A DNA stretch of 64,000 nt, from positions 372,001 to 436,000 of the forward strand of contig NZ_JACHLE010000002.1 of the NCBI RefSeq assembly GCF_014204415.1, read 5' to 3'. The notes under the pieces are model-generated. The model made no database searches, was not told where the DNA came from, and was given only the letters and a program-made list of their open reading frames with translations. This document shows positions 16,811 through 26,784 of the stretch, one piece after another (within the stretch, counting starts at the first letter, position 1; each line of letters opens with the position of its first letter). Origin of the DNA: Chryseobacterium defluvii. GTDB taxonomy: Bacteria; Bacteroidota; Bacteroidia; Flavobacteriales; Weeksellaceae. The position numbers and the translations under genes are program-made.

Positions 16811-19800
16811 ATGGCTTCAAACAAAATACAATTCAGAAGTATTCATGAACTTAAAGATCCGGCCTTAAACAATAAGCTGGCTCAGAAAGAGTTTCAGGAA
16901 GAAATTCCGGTAGAAGATTTCCTTGGAGATGCTGAACAGAACGGATCAAGTACTTCAAGAAGAGATTTCTTAAAATTATTAGGTTTCTCTACAGCAGCAG
17001 TAACTTTGGCTGCCTGCGAAGCTCCGGTAATTAAAACAATTCCTTATGTGGTAAAACCGCATGACATTATTCCGGGAGTTCCTAATTATTACGCTTCCAC
17101 TTATTTTGACGGTTTTGACTTTGCCAGTGTTTTAGTAAAAACCCGTGAAGGAAGGCCAATCAAAATTGATCCGAACCCGGCTGCAGGTGATTTAGGTAAA
17201 ACTAATGCAAGAGCACAGGCAAGCGTACTTTCTCTTTATGATAACGATAAAGTAAAACAGCCTAAGCTTGAAGGTAAAGATGAAACTTTCGATAAAGTAG
17301 ATGATTTTGTTCTTAACGGATTAAATGATGCTAAAACTAAAAACAAAAGAATTGTACTTTTATCTCATTCTTTTGCATCCCCTACTTTCAAAAAATTATT
17401 CGCTGAATTTAAAGCAAAATATCCTACCGCTGAAGTAGTAACCTATGACGCTTTCCCGTACTCTGCCGCATTAGATGCTGCACAGGAAGTGTTCGGACAG
17501 AGAGCATTACCTGTTTACGATCTTAAAGGAACTGAATTAGTAGTTTCTTTCCAGGCAGATTTCTTAGGAGACTATAATGCATCCAGCTTAGAGACTTCTT
17601 ATGCAGCAGCAAGAAAGCCGGGTGCTGCTATGTTGAGACACATCCAGGTGGAGTCTAACCTATCATTGACTGGAGCAAATGCTGACTCAAGATACAGATT
17701 AAAGCCGAGTGCAATAAACAAAACCCTAAAAGAGGTTTACAGTGCAATTGTAACAGGCGCAGCCCCTTCAGACAAATCTGCTATTGAAATTGTAAAAGAA
17801 ATACAGGCAAAAGGAAGCAAGGCTGTAGTACTGGCTGACGGCTCTAAAGGTGCTCAGGTTTTAGCACACCTGATCAACCAAAAATTAAGTTCGGTAGCTT
17901 TCACAGGTAAAGCTAACCTGCTTAAAGAATTCGACAAAGAAAGATATCAGGATTTTTTAAAATGGATCAATACAGGTCAGGTTGGAGTATTGATTACCAA
18001 CAATGTAGACCCTATCTATTCTCATAATAAAGGTCAAGACTTCAAAAAGGACCTGGCTGCTAAAAAGGTTGATTGTATAGTTGCAGTTACTGATAAGAAA
18101 AATGAAATGTATAAAGCAGCACATGCTGTAATTCCTGTAGCAAACTGGCTTGAATCCTGGGGTGATATTGAACCTCAGACAGGAGTATATTCATTAATGC
18201 AGCCTACTATCCAGAAAATCTATAAATCAAGACAGATCGAAGAGTCTTTATTGGTTTGGAAGAATGGCAAGAACAATGCGGCTAACAATTATTACGATTA
18301 TTTAAAAGCAAATGCTTCTTCTTTATTGGGAGGTACTTCTTTCAATAAGGCATTATATAACGGTATCAATACTTCTGCCAATGCTACAGCATTATCTTAT
18401 GCAGGAGGCAATGCCGCTCAGGCTATTGCTGAATTAAACAGCTTCAAAGCTTCTGATTTAGAATTGGTACTATACACCAAGCCATCAATGGGAGACGGAA
18501 CCCAGGCCAATAACCCTTGGTTACAAGAGTTACCGGATCCAATCACAAGAATGTCTTGGGATAATTATTTGACTATTTCTCCTAAAGATGCGGAAAGACT
18601 AGAGATTGAAAACGATCTTAATGCAAGGATGCAGTTAGACGGTTCAATCGTAAATCTTACCGTAAACGGAGTAAAAATAGAAAATGTTCCTGTATTTATT
18701 CAGCCGGGACAGGCTGAAGGGTCTGTGGGTCTTGCACTTGGTTACGGTAAAAAGAATTCCGGGACTACTGCTGATACGGGTGTAAATGCTTATCCTTTAT
18801 TTGACGGATCTAATTTAGTATTGTCAAACGTTAAATTAGAAAAAACAGGTGAAGAGCATGAATTTGCAGGGATCCAGCTTCAGAATACACTAATGGGCCG
18901 TTATGAGATCGCCAGAGAAGTTCCTCTGAATGATTTCTTAACCGTACCATTCGATGATGAACATAAAGGATGGAATAAGCCTTTGGAGTATCATACCATC
19001 AGCGGAGCTCTTCCTGCAGGAAAAATTGACCTTTGGGATGCCTTTGATGATACAGATGGTCCTCACTTCAACCTATCGATCGACCTGAACTCATGTACCG
19101 GTTGTGGAGCTTGTGTAATTGCCTGTCAGGCAGAGAACAACACCCCGGTTGTAGGTAAAGAAGAGATCAGAATGTCTAGAGATATGTACTGGTTAAGAAT
19201 TGACCGTTACTACTCTTCTACACAAAAAGTAGAGGTATATGAAGGATTAAAAGAAGGAATGGCTGTTCCTGAATTATATGGAACTGCATTTGGTGACGGA
19301 GGTGCATTAAACCACCCTGCGGATAATCCGGATGTGATCTTCCAGCCTGTAATGTGCCAGCACTGTAACCATGCTCCATGTGAAACAGTATGTCCGGTAG
19401 CGGCTACTTCACACGGTAAGCAGGGACAAAACCACATGGCTTACAACAGATGTATCGGTACAAGATATTGTGCCAACAACTGTCCATATAAAGTAAGACG
19501 TTTCAACTGGTTTACTTATAACTTAAATGACAAGTTCGATTTCAATATGAACAACGATCTTGGAAGAATGGTACTTAACCCGGATGTAGTGGTAAGGACC
19601 AGAGGAGTTATGGAGAAGTGTTCTATGTGTATCCAGGAAACTCAGGCTACGATCTTAAATGCTAAGAGAGAAAACAGAACCGTAACAGACGATGAGTTCA
19701 AGAAGTCTTGTGCTTGTGCTGCTGCTTGTTCTACAGGAGCAATGACGTTTGGAGACATGAATGACAAAAAATCTGAAGTCAGAAAACTATATTCTGATAA

Positions 19801-19885
19801 CAGGAGATATTATTTACTTGAAGAGATTGGAACAAAACCAAATGTGTTCTATCATGCTAAAGTAAGAAACAGAGTAGAAAAATAA
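16811..19885 (+). CDS. actB: Alternative complex III subunit B, Fe-S/molybdopterin-like
   Basis: This 1024-aa protein has a twin-arginine signal (R50R51DF) with a possible lipidation Cys69. The first two thirds resemble a molybdopterin oxidoreductase fold that carries no cofactor in characterised complexes. The C-terminal third is a ferredoxin-like unit with four cysteine clusters: CTGCGACVIAC, CQHCNHAPCETVC, CIGTRYCANNC and CSMC...CACAAAC. Known ActB carries three 4Fe-4S and one 3Fe-4S centres that form the electron wire to ActA. It depends on Fe-S assembly, whose genes lie elsewhere in the window. The internal fusion (B1+B2) is standard. Confidence 0.95.
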   Translation: MASNKIQFRSIHELKDPALNNKLAQKEFQEEIPVEDFLGDAEQNGSSTSRRDFLKLLGFSTAAVTLAACEAPVIKTIPYVVKPHDIIPGVPNYYASTYFDGFDFASVLVKTREGRPIKIDPNPAAGDLGKTNARAQASVLSLYDNDKVKQPKLEGKDETFDKVDDFVLNGLNDAKTKNKRIVLLSHSFASPTFKKLFAEFKAKYPTAEVVTYDAFPYSAALDAAQEVFGQRALPVYDLKGTELVVSFQADFLGDYNASSLETSYAAARKPGAAMLRHIQVESNLSLTGANADSRYRLKPSAINKTLKEVYSAIVTGAAPSDKSAIEIVKEIQAKGSKAVVLADGSKGAQVLAHLINQKLSSVAFTGKANLLKEFDKERYQDFLKWINTGQVGVLITNNVDPIYSHNKGQDFKKDLAAKKVDCIVAVTDKKNEMYKAAHAVIPVANWLESWGDIEPQTGVYSLMQPTIQKIYKSRQIEESLLVWKNGKNNAANNYYDYLKANASSLLGGTSFNKALYNGINTSANATALSYAGGNAAQAIAELNSFKASDLELVLYTKPSMGDGTQANNPWLQELPDPITRMSWDNYLTISPKDAERLEIENDLNARMQLDGSIVNLTVNGVKIENVPVFIQPGQAEGSVGLALGYGKKNSGTTADTGVNAYPLFDGSNLVLSNVKLEKTGEEHEFAGIQLQNTLMGRYEIAREVPLNDFLTVPFDDEHKGWNKPLEYHTISGALPAGKIDLWDAFDDTDGPHFNLSIDLNSCTGCGACVIACQAENNTPVVGKEEIRMSRDMYWLRIDRYYSSTQKVEVYEGLKEGMAVPELYGTAFGDGGALNHPADNPDVIFQPVMCQHCNHAPCETVCPVAATSHGKQGQNHMAYNRCIGTRYCANNCPYKVRRFNWFTYNLNDKFDFNMNNDLGRMVLNPDVVVRTRGVMEKCSMCIQETQATILNAKRENRTVTDDEFKKSCACAAACSTGAMTFGDMNDKKSEVRKLYSDNRRYYLLEEIGTKPNVFYHAKVRNRVEK

Positions 19886-19910
19886 AGTTTAAATAATAAA
19901 TAGGTAAAAA

Positions 19911-21308
19911 ATGTCAGGACATTACGAAGCTCCGATAAGGGAACCTCTGATTATTGGTCACAAAACTTATCACGATATCACAGAAGATATTGCAAGACCT
20001 ATCGAAGAAAGAGCAGGTAAACTATGGTGGATCTCACTATATGCGGCCTTAGTTCTATTCATCTACGGATTCGGCTGCATCGCTTATACTATCGGAACGG
20101 GTATTGGAGCATGGGGACTTAACAGAACTATTAACTGGGGTTGGGATATTACTAACTTCGTATGGTGGGTAGGTATTGGTCACGCCGGAACCCTAATCTC
20201 AGCGGTATTATTATTATTTAGACAACGTTGGAGAATGTCTGTAAACCGTTCGGCTGAAGCGATGACGATCTTTGCGGTAGTACAGGCGGCTATCTTCCCG
20301 GTAATTCACATGGGTAGAGTTTGGGTAGGATATTGGGTGTTCCCGTTACCTAACCAGTTTGGTTCTCTTTGGGGGAACTTCAACTCTCCTCTACTTTGGG
20401 ACGTATTTGCGATCTCTACATATTTCTCAGTATCTACAGTATTCTGGTTTATGGGGCTGATCCCTGACTTTGCAATGATCAGAGACAGAGCTAAAACGCC
20501 TTGGACCAGAAAAATTTATACATTCCTTGCATTCGGTTGGGGAGGTAAGGCAAAACACTGGCAGAGATTCGAAGAACTTTCTTTGGTTCTTGCAGGTTTG
20601 GCAACTCCGCTTGTATTCTCGGTACACACCACCGTATCCTTCGACTTCGCCACTTCGGTAATTAAAGGATGGCACTCTACCATTTACCCTCCTTATTTCG
20701 TTGCCGGTGCGATCTTCTCAGGATTTGCAATGGTACAAACCCTGTTATTGGTTGCAAGAAAAGTGTGCCACCTTGAAGATTACATTACCATGTATCATAT
20801 TGAAATTATGAACATCGTAATCGTTGTAACAGGAGGTATGGTAACTGTAGCTTATGCTACCGAATATTTCATCGGATGGTATTCCGGATCCAGATATGAA
20901 GATTTTACCTATCTTTCTCCGGGTGCTGCAGTAGGACCTTACTGGTGGGCTTTCTGGTCATTGATCATCTGTAACCTTGTTATTCCTGCTTCTTTCTGGG
21001 TCAAAAAGGCAAGAACAAACATTATCTGGACATTCATTGTTGCATTAATTATCAACATCGGTATGTGGTTTGAGCGTTTTGATATTATTGTTATCAACCT
21101 TTCAAGAGACTACTTACCTGGATCATGGACTATGTTTAAGCCAACGATCATTGATGTGGGTGTATATTTGGGAACTATCGGATTCTTCTCTGTATTGTTC
21201 TTATTATACGCAAGAACATTCCCTGTCATTGCACAGGCCGAATTAAAATCGATTTTGAAAATCTCAGGTGAAACTTATAAAGCAAAAGAAGGAGATGAGC
21301 ACCACTAA
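19911..21308 (+). CDS. actC: Alternative complex III subunit C, NrfD-like quinol-binding protein
   Basis: This 465-aa NrfD/PsrC-family membrane protein has about ten TM helices. It is one of two paralogous quinone-site subunits in the complex, the other being ActF. The N-terminus REPLIIGHKTYHDITEDIARPIE is typical of ActC. It anchors ActB to the membrane. Its stop codon overlaps the actD start region by 14 bases. Confidence 0.93.
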   Translation: MSGHYEAPIREPLIIGHKTYHDITEDIARPIEERAGKLWWISLYAALVLFIYGFGCIAYTIGTGIGAWGLNRTINWGWDITNFVWWVGIGHAGTLISAVLLLFRQRWRMSVNRSAEAMTIFAVVQAAIFPVIHMGRVWVGYWVFPLPNQFGSLWGNFNSPLLWDVFAISTYFSVSTVFWFMGLIPDFAMIRDRAKTPWTRKIYTFLAFGWGGKAKHWQRFEELSLVLAGLATPLVFSVHTTVSFDFATSVIKGWHSTIYPPYFVAGAIFSGFAMVQTLLLVARKVCHLEDYITMYHIEIMNIVIVVTGGMVTVAYATEYFIGWYSGSRYEDFTYLSPGAAVGPYWWAFWSLIICNLVIPASFWVKKARTNIIWTFIVALIINIGMWFERFDIIVINLSRDYLPGSWTMFKPTIIDVGVYLGTIGFFSVLFLLYARTFPVIAQAELKSILKISGETYKAKEGDEHH

Positions 21309-21816
21309 AATTGTATACGGACTTTATGCGGACGACGACGATTTAATGAACGGCGTTAAAGCATTCAATGATAAAGGAATTAAAATAAACGAAGTTTATA
21401 CTCCATTCCCGGTTCACGGACTAGATAAAGCTTTAGGGTTAAAGAAAACAAGGATTTCTGATGCCGCTTTCATTTATGCCTGCTATGGTGTTACCATCGG
21501 TGCTACCGTAACGTGGTATGTGATGAATCATGACTGGCCTCAGAATATTGGTGGTAAGCCTGCTTTCGATTGGGGACATAACATGCCCGCATTTGTGGTT
21601 CCAATGTTTGAATTAATGGTATTCTGTGCTGCTCACATGATGTCTTTGACATTCCTGGCAAGAAATAAGATGTATCCCGGAGCTCCGGCACAAAACCCGG
21701 ATCCGAGAACTACCGATGATAAATTCATGATGGAATTTGTAACTGATGATGTAGAATCTGTAAAGCAGTTGCTTATTGAGACCAGAGTTGAAGAAATAAC
21801 TGTTAAAGACGCTTAA
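21295..21816 (+). CDS. actD: Alternative complex III subunit D (DUF3341)
   Basis: This 173-aa protein has a small N-terminal alpha/beta domain (KIVYGLYADDDDLMNGVKAF) and two TM helices (about 60-80 and 98-120). That is the ActD/DUF3341 layout, with the helices packing against ActC. The ATG at 21295 is chosen over the in-frame upstream 21268 because the earlier residues are a Lys-rich shadow of ActC, family members start at this point, and a GGAG precedes it closely. The overlap with actC suggests translational coupling. Confidence 0.9.
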   Translation: MSTTKIVYGLYADDDDLMNGVKAFNDKGIKINEVYTPFPVHGLDKALGLKKTRISDAAFIYACYGVTIGATVTWYVMNHDWPQNIGGKPAFDWGHNMPAFVVPMFELMVFCAAHMMSLTFLARNKMYPGAPAQNPDPRTTDDKFMMEFVTDDVESVKQLLIETRVEEITVKDA

Positions 21817-21817
21817 A

Positions 21818-22492
21818 ATGGAAAAGAATGTATTAAAAATTACAGCAATTTTAGGTTTAACAACAGTTTTACTTAATTCTTGCGGACCAAAAGAAAATAC
21901 ACCACTGGTATATTTCCCGGATATGTATTTCCCGGTAGCTTATGATCCTTTGATGAAAGCTCAGGACGCTTATTCCGATCATGAAAATGAAATTCCTGCT
22001 TTTGTTAAAAATAATGGAGCAACAGGTCTTGTTCCTGTGGAAGGATCTGTAGCCCAGAATAAAGACGGGGTTTTCGAAGAAAGCCTCCTTCCTAAAAATG
22101 TAGATGAATACAATAAAGGATATGACGCATCGAAAACAATGACTGCCTCACCTTTAAATCCGGCCAATGCTGCCAAAGATATAGAAAGGGGTAAATTTTT
22201 ATTTGAAAGAACCTGTGCTGCCTGCCATGGTGTAGGTGGAGACGGACAGGGACCAATTGTTCAAAGCGGAGCATATTCAGGAGTTCCTAATTATGCAGAC
22301 AGAGAAATTACTGTAGGATCTGTTCATTATGTATTAACAAACGGTAGAAACGCAATGGGTTCTTATGCAGGACAGCTTACACCCGGAGACAGATGGAGAG
22401 TGGCAATGTATGTAATGAATGCATTTAAGAAGAATGCTGCTGCTCCTGCAGCTACGGCAACCAAAACAGATTCTACCGCAACTAAAAAATAA
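21818..22492 (+). CDS. actE: Alternative complex III subunit E, mono-haem cytochrome c lipoprotein
   Basis: This 224-aa protein has a lipobox LLNSC (Cys22). A family-typical early segment, YFPDMYFPVAYDPL, is followed by a cytochrome c domain with CAACH, GVPNYADREITVGSVHYVLTNG and a Met-containing loop. An Ala/Thr/Lys-rich tail ends it. ActE is the peripheral mono-haem subunit on the periplasmic face. It starts 1 bp after actD. Confidence 0.92.
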   Translation: MEKNVLKITAILGLTTVLLNSCGPKENTPLVYFPDMYFPVAYDPLMKAQDAYSDHENEIPAFVKNNGATGLVPVEGSVAQNKDGVFEESLLPKNVDEYNKGYDASKTMTASPLNPANAAKDIERGKFLFERTCAACHGVGGDGQGPIVQSGAYSGVPNYADREITVGSVHYVLTNGRNAMGSYAGQLTPGDRWRVAMYVMNAFKKNAAAPAATATKTDSTATKK

Positions 22493-22500
22493 GAAAAGAA

Positions 22501-23832
22501 ATGTATAGTTTTTCACCAAAATTAAAATCAACTTCTATAATACTCCTTGTTGTAGGTTTAGTTTTATTTGCTGTTGGTTTCTTTATGAATAAAGGGATCT
22601 CTACAGAACAAATTGAACATATGATGGAGGCTGTTCATTCTTCAGGACATGATGCTCCTACCCATTCAAGCCAGATGGTAGGCCCTCAGGATCATGAGGC
22701 TCATTTGGAACATGCTTCACTGCAGATCCACAATCAGCCTTTGGCAGCCATACATTTTGTAGCTGTATTTTTCTTTGGAGTTAGCTGCTGTGTATTATTC
22801 TTCTATTCTATTCAGCATGCCGCCCATGCAGGTTGGCCAATCATCATTACCAGAGTAATGGAAGCTATTGCTTCTTATATTCCTTGGGGAGGTGCTATTC
22901 TGATCATCCTTATGTTACTGAACATTTTTCATTATGGTCACCTGTTCCATTGGATGGACCCTGAATTGACAGACCCTGAATCAGCACATTTTGATGTGAT
23001 CTTATTTGAAAAGAAAAGATTCTTAAATATTCCTTTCTACGCTTTCAGAACTATTCTTTACGTAGTGGGAGCCTCATTCTTTGCATGGAAACTTAAGGCT
23101 CAGTCTAAAAAAGTAGACGAAACCAAATCAAGAGTAGACTACCAAATGCTTTACAGATGGGCTGTAGGATACATTGTATTCTTCGGGTTCTGTTCTGCAG
23201 CGTGGGCTTGGGACTGGTTGATGTCCATAGACCCTCACTGGTATTCTACAATGTATATCTGGTATTCAATGGTGAGCTGCCTTTCAAGTGGGATCGCGGT
23301 GATCATTCTTCTGAGTGTTTATCTTAAGAAAAATGGTTTCCTTCCACAGTTCAATGACAATCACTTACACGATTTAGGAGTATTCCTTTTCGCAACAAGT
23401 ATGCTTTGGACGTATACATGGTTTGCTCAGTTCATGCTTTACTGGTATGCTAACGTTCCTGAAGAGGTTAACTATTTCTTCGGAAGATTTGAGCACTATT
23501 CACCTACTTATCTGCCGATGCTTATCATCAACTTCTTATTGCCATTATTGGTATTAGTAAGCAGCAGCATCAAGAGAAACTATAAAGTAGTAACCACAAT
23601 GGCTGTAGTTGTTCTTTTAGGCCACATTCTGGATTACTTCAATATGGTAATGCCGGGAACAGTAGGTCCATACTGGAAAACTCCTGAAGTATTCATTTTA
23701 ATATTAGGAGCTCTTCTATTTGTAGCAGGATTGTTTATGTTTACTGTATTAACGGCTTTGTCCAAACTGAAACTTATCCCTACAGGAAACCCTTACTTAC
23801 ATGAATCTGAAATTTATGAGTATCCTTTCTAA
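22501..23832 (+). CDS. actF: Alternative complex III subunit F, NrfD-like
   Basis: This 443-aa membrane protein has about ten TM helices and a His-rich periplasmic loop between TM1 and TM2 (residues about 40-80, at least nine His). It is the second NrfD-like subunit and pairs with ActC. The motif WAWDWLMSIDPHWYSTMYIWY is strongly conserved in ActF. It ends the operon: a strong terminator follows and no cytochrome oxidase genes are attached. Confidence 0.93.
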   Translation: MYSFSPKLKSTSIILLVVGLVLFAVGFFMNKGISTEQIEHMMEAVHSSGHDAPTHSSQMVGPQDHEAHLEHASLQIHNQPLAAIHFVAVFFFGVSCCVLFFYSIQHAAHAGWPIIITRVMEAIASYIPWGGAILIILMLLNIFHYGHLFHWMDPELTDPESAHFDVILFEKKRFLNIPFYAFRTILYVVGASFFAWKLKAQSKKVDETKSRVDYQMLYRWAVGYIVFFGFCSAAWAWDWLMSIDPHWYSTMYIWYSMVSCLSSGIAVIILLSVYLKKNGFLPQFNDNHLHDLGVFLFATSMLWTYTWFAQFMLYWYANVPEEVNYFFGRFEHYSPTYLPMLIINFLLPLLVLVSSSIKRNYKVVTTMAVVVLLGHILDYFNMVMPGTVGPYWKTPEVFILILGALLFVAGLFMFTVLTALSKLKLIPTGNPYLHESEIYEYPF

Positions 23833-23856
23833 GGGCTTGTAACAAAATATAATTAT

Positions 23857-23887
23857 AAAAGACTGATTTTTCAAGAATCAGTCTTTT
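23857..23887 (+). terminator. Terminator of the act operon
   Basis: AAAAGACTGATT (23857-23868) pairs with AATCAGTCTTTT (23876-23887), followed by more T's. Confidence 0.85.
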
Positions 23888-23980
23888 TTTATGGGGAAAA
23901 ATTAATTCTCCAGGCAACCAATTCAAGATTTCCCCGTCTTATAGTTAGAATCAATTTTTTCACTGTTAAAATAATATCCT

Positions 23981-24997
23981 ATGAAAAGAAATTATATACT
24001 GCAAATCTTATTTGTTTTAATGTTCGGTTGGGTACAGGCACAATCCATTACATTTGTCTCTGAAAAAACCAATAATCCATTGCCGAAAGTTTCCGTGTTC
24101 GGAAAAGACGGAAGCATACTGGCTTATTCAGATATTGACGGAAAAATTGAAAAATCACTTTTGAAACCCGATCAGGAAAAATTTCAGCTGATATACGATA
24201 ATTTTCCTGTAGGAACTTTTTCATATTCTGATTTTGACAAAGGAGTCATTAAAATTAACGATCGTGTAAAAGATATTGAAACGGTTGTCATCAAAAACAA
24301 TAAACCTGCAAAGTATATTTTTGTAAAGGGGAATTTCAACACCTACGTAACAGTCAATAACAAACTGAATTGCTATGCTGATGGAGTTGTCACTTACATT
24401 TTCGACAACAAAACAAAAAAATTGAAGAGTAAAAATATTGAACAATACAGAATTTTCCGTCTTGAAGATCCAAAAAATGAAAAGAAATTAACTGCAACCT
24501 GGGACTATGATTCGTCATTAGAGGTTCCGGAAATGAAAAATGTTGGAAATCTTCAAGAGTATAAAAAGAAAAATGCAAAGTTCAGAGAATTAAAAGGTAA
24601 CCGAAAAGATGAATTGGAAATTACCGGAGAATATCTCCAGAAAAAAGAATTTGCTTTTTTAGGATTCAGGTTTTTTGACTTAAGAGGAATTTTGAATATT
24701 GCTTATGAAAAAGACTCCAAAAAAACATTGAGAGATCTCCTTGAATATAATGAGATCAGTTTCTTAAAATTGAAGCACAAAAGTGAAGAAAGCTACAACC
24801 AGCTCATTGCCTATAATAATTTTTATACAACAGAAGTTAATTTTAGCAATGAAAATGATATTGACAAAGTAAAATTTGATACGGATAAAAGCAACTATAA
24901 AAATTCGTTCTGGACAGATTCTTCGTTTCCAAATATGCAGACCATCTTTAGCTCTTACTTCAAAGGTGATCTAAAAGAGCAACAAAATAAAAAATAA
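23981..24997 (+). CDS. Exported protein with N-terminal carboxypeptidase-regulatory-like domain
   Basis: This 338-aa protein has a Sec signal (cleaved after VQAQ, about 21). Residues 22-80 read like the beta-sandwich found at the front of many Bacteroidota exported proteins (SITFVSEKTNNPLPKVSVFG, AYSDIDGKIEKS). The rest is Lys/Asp/Asn-rich with no motif I recognise and no sorting domain. It probably stays in the periplasm or at the membrane. I assign no function. Confidence 0.65.
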   Translation: MKRNYILQILFVLMFGWVQAQSITFVSEKTNNPLPKVSVFGKDGSILAYSDIDGKIEKSLLKPDQEKFQLIYDNFPVGTFSYSDFDKGVIKINDRVKDIETVVIKNNKPAKYIFVKGNFNTYVTVNNKLNCYADGVVTYIFDNKTKKLKSKNIEQYRIFRLEDPKNEKKLTATWDYDSSLEVPEMKNVGNLQEYKKKNAKFRELKGNRKDELEITGEYLQKKEFAFLGFRFFDLRGILNIAYEKDSKKTLRDLLEYNEISFLKLKHKSEESYNQLIAYNNFYTTEVNFSNENDIDKVKFDTDKSNYKNSFWTDSSFPNMQTIFSSYFKGDLKEQQNKK

Positions 24998-25019
24998 AAC
25001 CTCAGATAGTAAAGGTTTT
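24996..25019 (+). terminator. Weak terminator overlapping the next promoter
   Basis: AAAACCT (24996-25002) pairs with AGGTTTT (25013-25019), followed by T and ATT. The stem is only 7 bp and abuts the next -7 box. Confidence 0.45.
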
Positions 25020-25022
25020 TAT

Positions 25023-25030
25023 TAAATTTG
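25023..25030 (+). promoter_or_regulatory. -7 box upstream of the 25047 lipoprotein
   Basis: TAAATTTG lies 16 nt before the ATG. No clear -33 element was found. Confidence 0.5.
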
Positions 25031-25046
25031 TAGCAAACCAAATAAA

Positions 25047-26228
25047 ATGAAAAAGTTTTCTTTTCTTTTAATTTTCAGTTTGCTGCTTTTCACGGCATGT
25101 AAGAAAGACCATGTGGATGCCACCAGTACAAAGACCTTACAGTCCAGTATCAATGATATGGCCTCCAGCCTTCCGACTATTAAACAGATAAAATTCAATG
25201 AAGCTTTATATATTCTAAAGACTTTCGGAGTGGAAGCCGAAGGGGATATCAACGAACTGAAAGCCCTTGGTAAGCTCATCAACGGAAAAAAAGTTCCTGA
25301 GATCATGTCCCTGGCTGACCAGGTAGCTCAAAAAAACGGAATTGAATGGGCCAGCACCACTCCCCCTTCATTAGGAGAAATGAATATTTTCGGGGATGAA
25401 ACGGCAAAAGAAAGTGATCCTAATGATGTAAAAGCAAGCTCATTAAGCCTTGCTACACAACCTACAGGTGATGACGGAACCGGAGCTCCTACAGCCATAC
25501 AGATCATTCCAAGGCTGGTAGATAATACCGGAAAACCCGTTGCCTTTACCGGTGCCGGTCTAGAAGCAACCCTGGAAGTGTTCAGTAATGGTGTAAAACT
25601 GTCAACTGCAAAAAATCTTATGCAGGATAACAATTTCAGAGGATTTAATTTAAAATTCTCGTCTATCCCTGCTTCAAAAGTAGTAGATAATAAAATCGAT
25701 ATCACAGTATCCGTAAAAACTACGGCAAAGACCTTTAAGATGTCAAAGATCGGGCTGGAAGTAAACCCTTCTGCATTGAAGGTTCCTGCTCCGCCTAAAG
25801 TTGACTCAGCAACAGTGGTTCAGGATCCTGCAATTGATCCAAATAATCCTGTGGCAACACCCCCCACAGATCCTACGACAGGTACTGCTCCTGCCACACC
25901 AAAACAGCCTGCCGATCCAAAAGCTACGGTAAGCAAATTCTTAAACAACGTCAGTGCACAAAACCTTACGGCCGCATTTGATGCTTCCAGCAACCCAAAC
26001 TGGGGAAGCTATGAGTCTTTCTCAAATCCGACATCAGGTTTCGGATCTGTAAAAAGTGTAAGTGTAAAAAATATTACCACCGGCGCATCCAATACCAATA
26101 ATGCCAGCGTAAATGCGACTTACGATGTGACCGATAAAAACGGAAAGGTGACCGCTCTGAAAGTGACATTCGGGCTTAAAAATGTAAACGGAGACTGGAA
26201 AATTTCCAGCTATAAAATAAACCCGTAA
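25047..26228 (+). CDS. Large lipoprotein with an N-terminal alpha domain and C-terminal NTF2/DUF4878-like domain
   Basis: This 393-aa lipoprotein has the lipobox LFTAC (Cys18). Residues about 25-90 form a helical domain (SSINDMASSLPTIKQIKFNEA) that resembles DUF6694 as I remember it. A middle beta region (150-250) follows. A Pro/Thr/Asp linker (about 262-295) leads to a C-terminal alpha+beta module (KFLNNVSAQNLTAAFDAS to GDWKISSYKI) like the DUF4878/NTF2-type lipoprotein domains. Its stop directly touches the apt start (no gap), so it is cotranscribed with apt. No function is assigned. Confidence 0.65.
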   Translation: MKKFSFLLIFSLLLFTACKKDHVDATSTKTLQSSINDMASSLPTIKQIKFNEALYILKTFGVEAEGDINELKALGKLINGKKVPEIMSLADQVAQKNGIEWASTTPPSLGEMNIFGDETAKESDPNDVKASSLSLATQPTGDDGTGAPTAIQIIPRLVDNTGKPVAFTGAGLEATLEVFSNGVKLSTAKNLMQDNNFRGFNLKFSSIPASKVVDNKIDITVSVKTTAKTFKMSKIGLEVNPSALKVPAPPKVDSATVVQDPAIDPNNPVATPPTDPTTGTAPATPKQPADPKATVSKFLNNVSAQNLTAAFDASSNPNWGSYESFSNPTSGFGSVKSVSVKNITTGASNTNNASVNATYDVTDKNGKVTALKVTFGLKNVNGDWKISSYKINP

Positions 26229-26765
26229 ATGGCTTCACAGGAACTCATTCAGAAACTGGAAAAAACCATCGAGAACATTCCTGATTTTCCCATTCCGGGG
26301 ATTCAGTTTAAAGATATTTCCCCCATATTCCTTAATCCTAAGCTGTATGAAGAAGTTATTGAAGACCTCGTTGCTTTCAGTAAAGGAAAAGTGGATGCAG
26401 TCTGCGGAATAGAAAGCCGCGGCTATCTGTTCGGGATTGCTATCGCGGTTGCTTTAGAAGTTCCGTTTATCCTCATCAGGAAAAAAGGTAAACTTCCTCC
26501 TCCCGTTATTTCAGAAAAGTATGACCTGGAATACGGAAGTGCAGAGATCGAAACCCGTGAAGGACAGATCCAAAAAGGACAACGCATCCTGATCCATGAT
26601 GATCTCCTGGCAACAGGCGGAACTACGGAAGCTGCAGCCAAACTGGTAGAGAAACAAGGGGCTAAAGTTTGCCAGTTCAGTTTTTTAATCGGACTGAGAG
26701 GATTAAAAGGTGATGAAAGGCTAAAAAAATTCAATGCCGGGATCTATCATATTCTGGAATATTAG
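26229..26765 (+). CDS. apt: Adenine phosphoribosyltransferase
   Basis: This 178-aa type I PRTase converts adenine and PRPP to AMP in purine salvage. It has the family start IENIPDFPIPGIQFKDISP, the segment VCGIESRGYLFG, and the PRPP motif ILIHDDLLATGGTTE (120-134). Length and motifs are normal. The ATG follows the preceding lipoprotein's stop with no gap. No clear terminator follows; the next 390 bp hold a repeat-like element. Confidence 0.95.
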   Translation: MASQELIQKLEKTIENIPDFPIPGIQFKDISPIFLNPKLYEEVIEDLVAFSKGKVDAVCGIESRGYLFGIAIAVALEVPFILIRKKGKLPPPVISEKYDLEYGSAEIETREGQIQKGQRILIHDDLLATGGTTEAAAKLVEKQGAKVCQFSFLIGLRGLKGDERLKKFNAGIYHILEY

Positions 26766-26784
26766 GCTAAATAATATTTAATAT

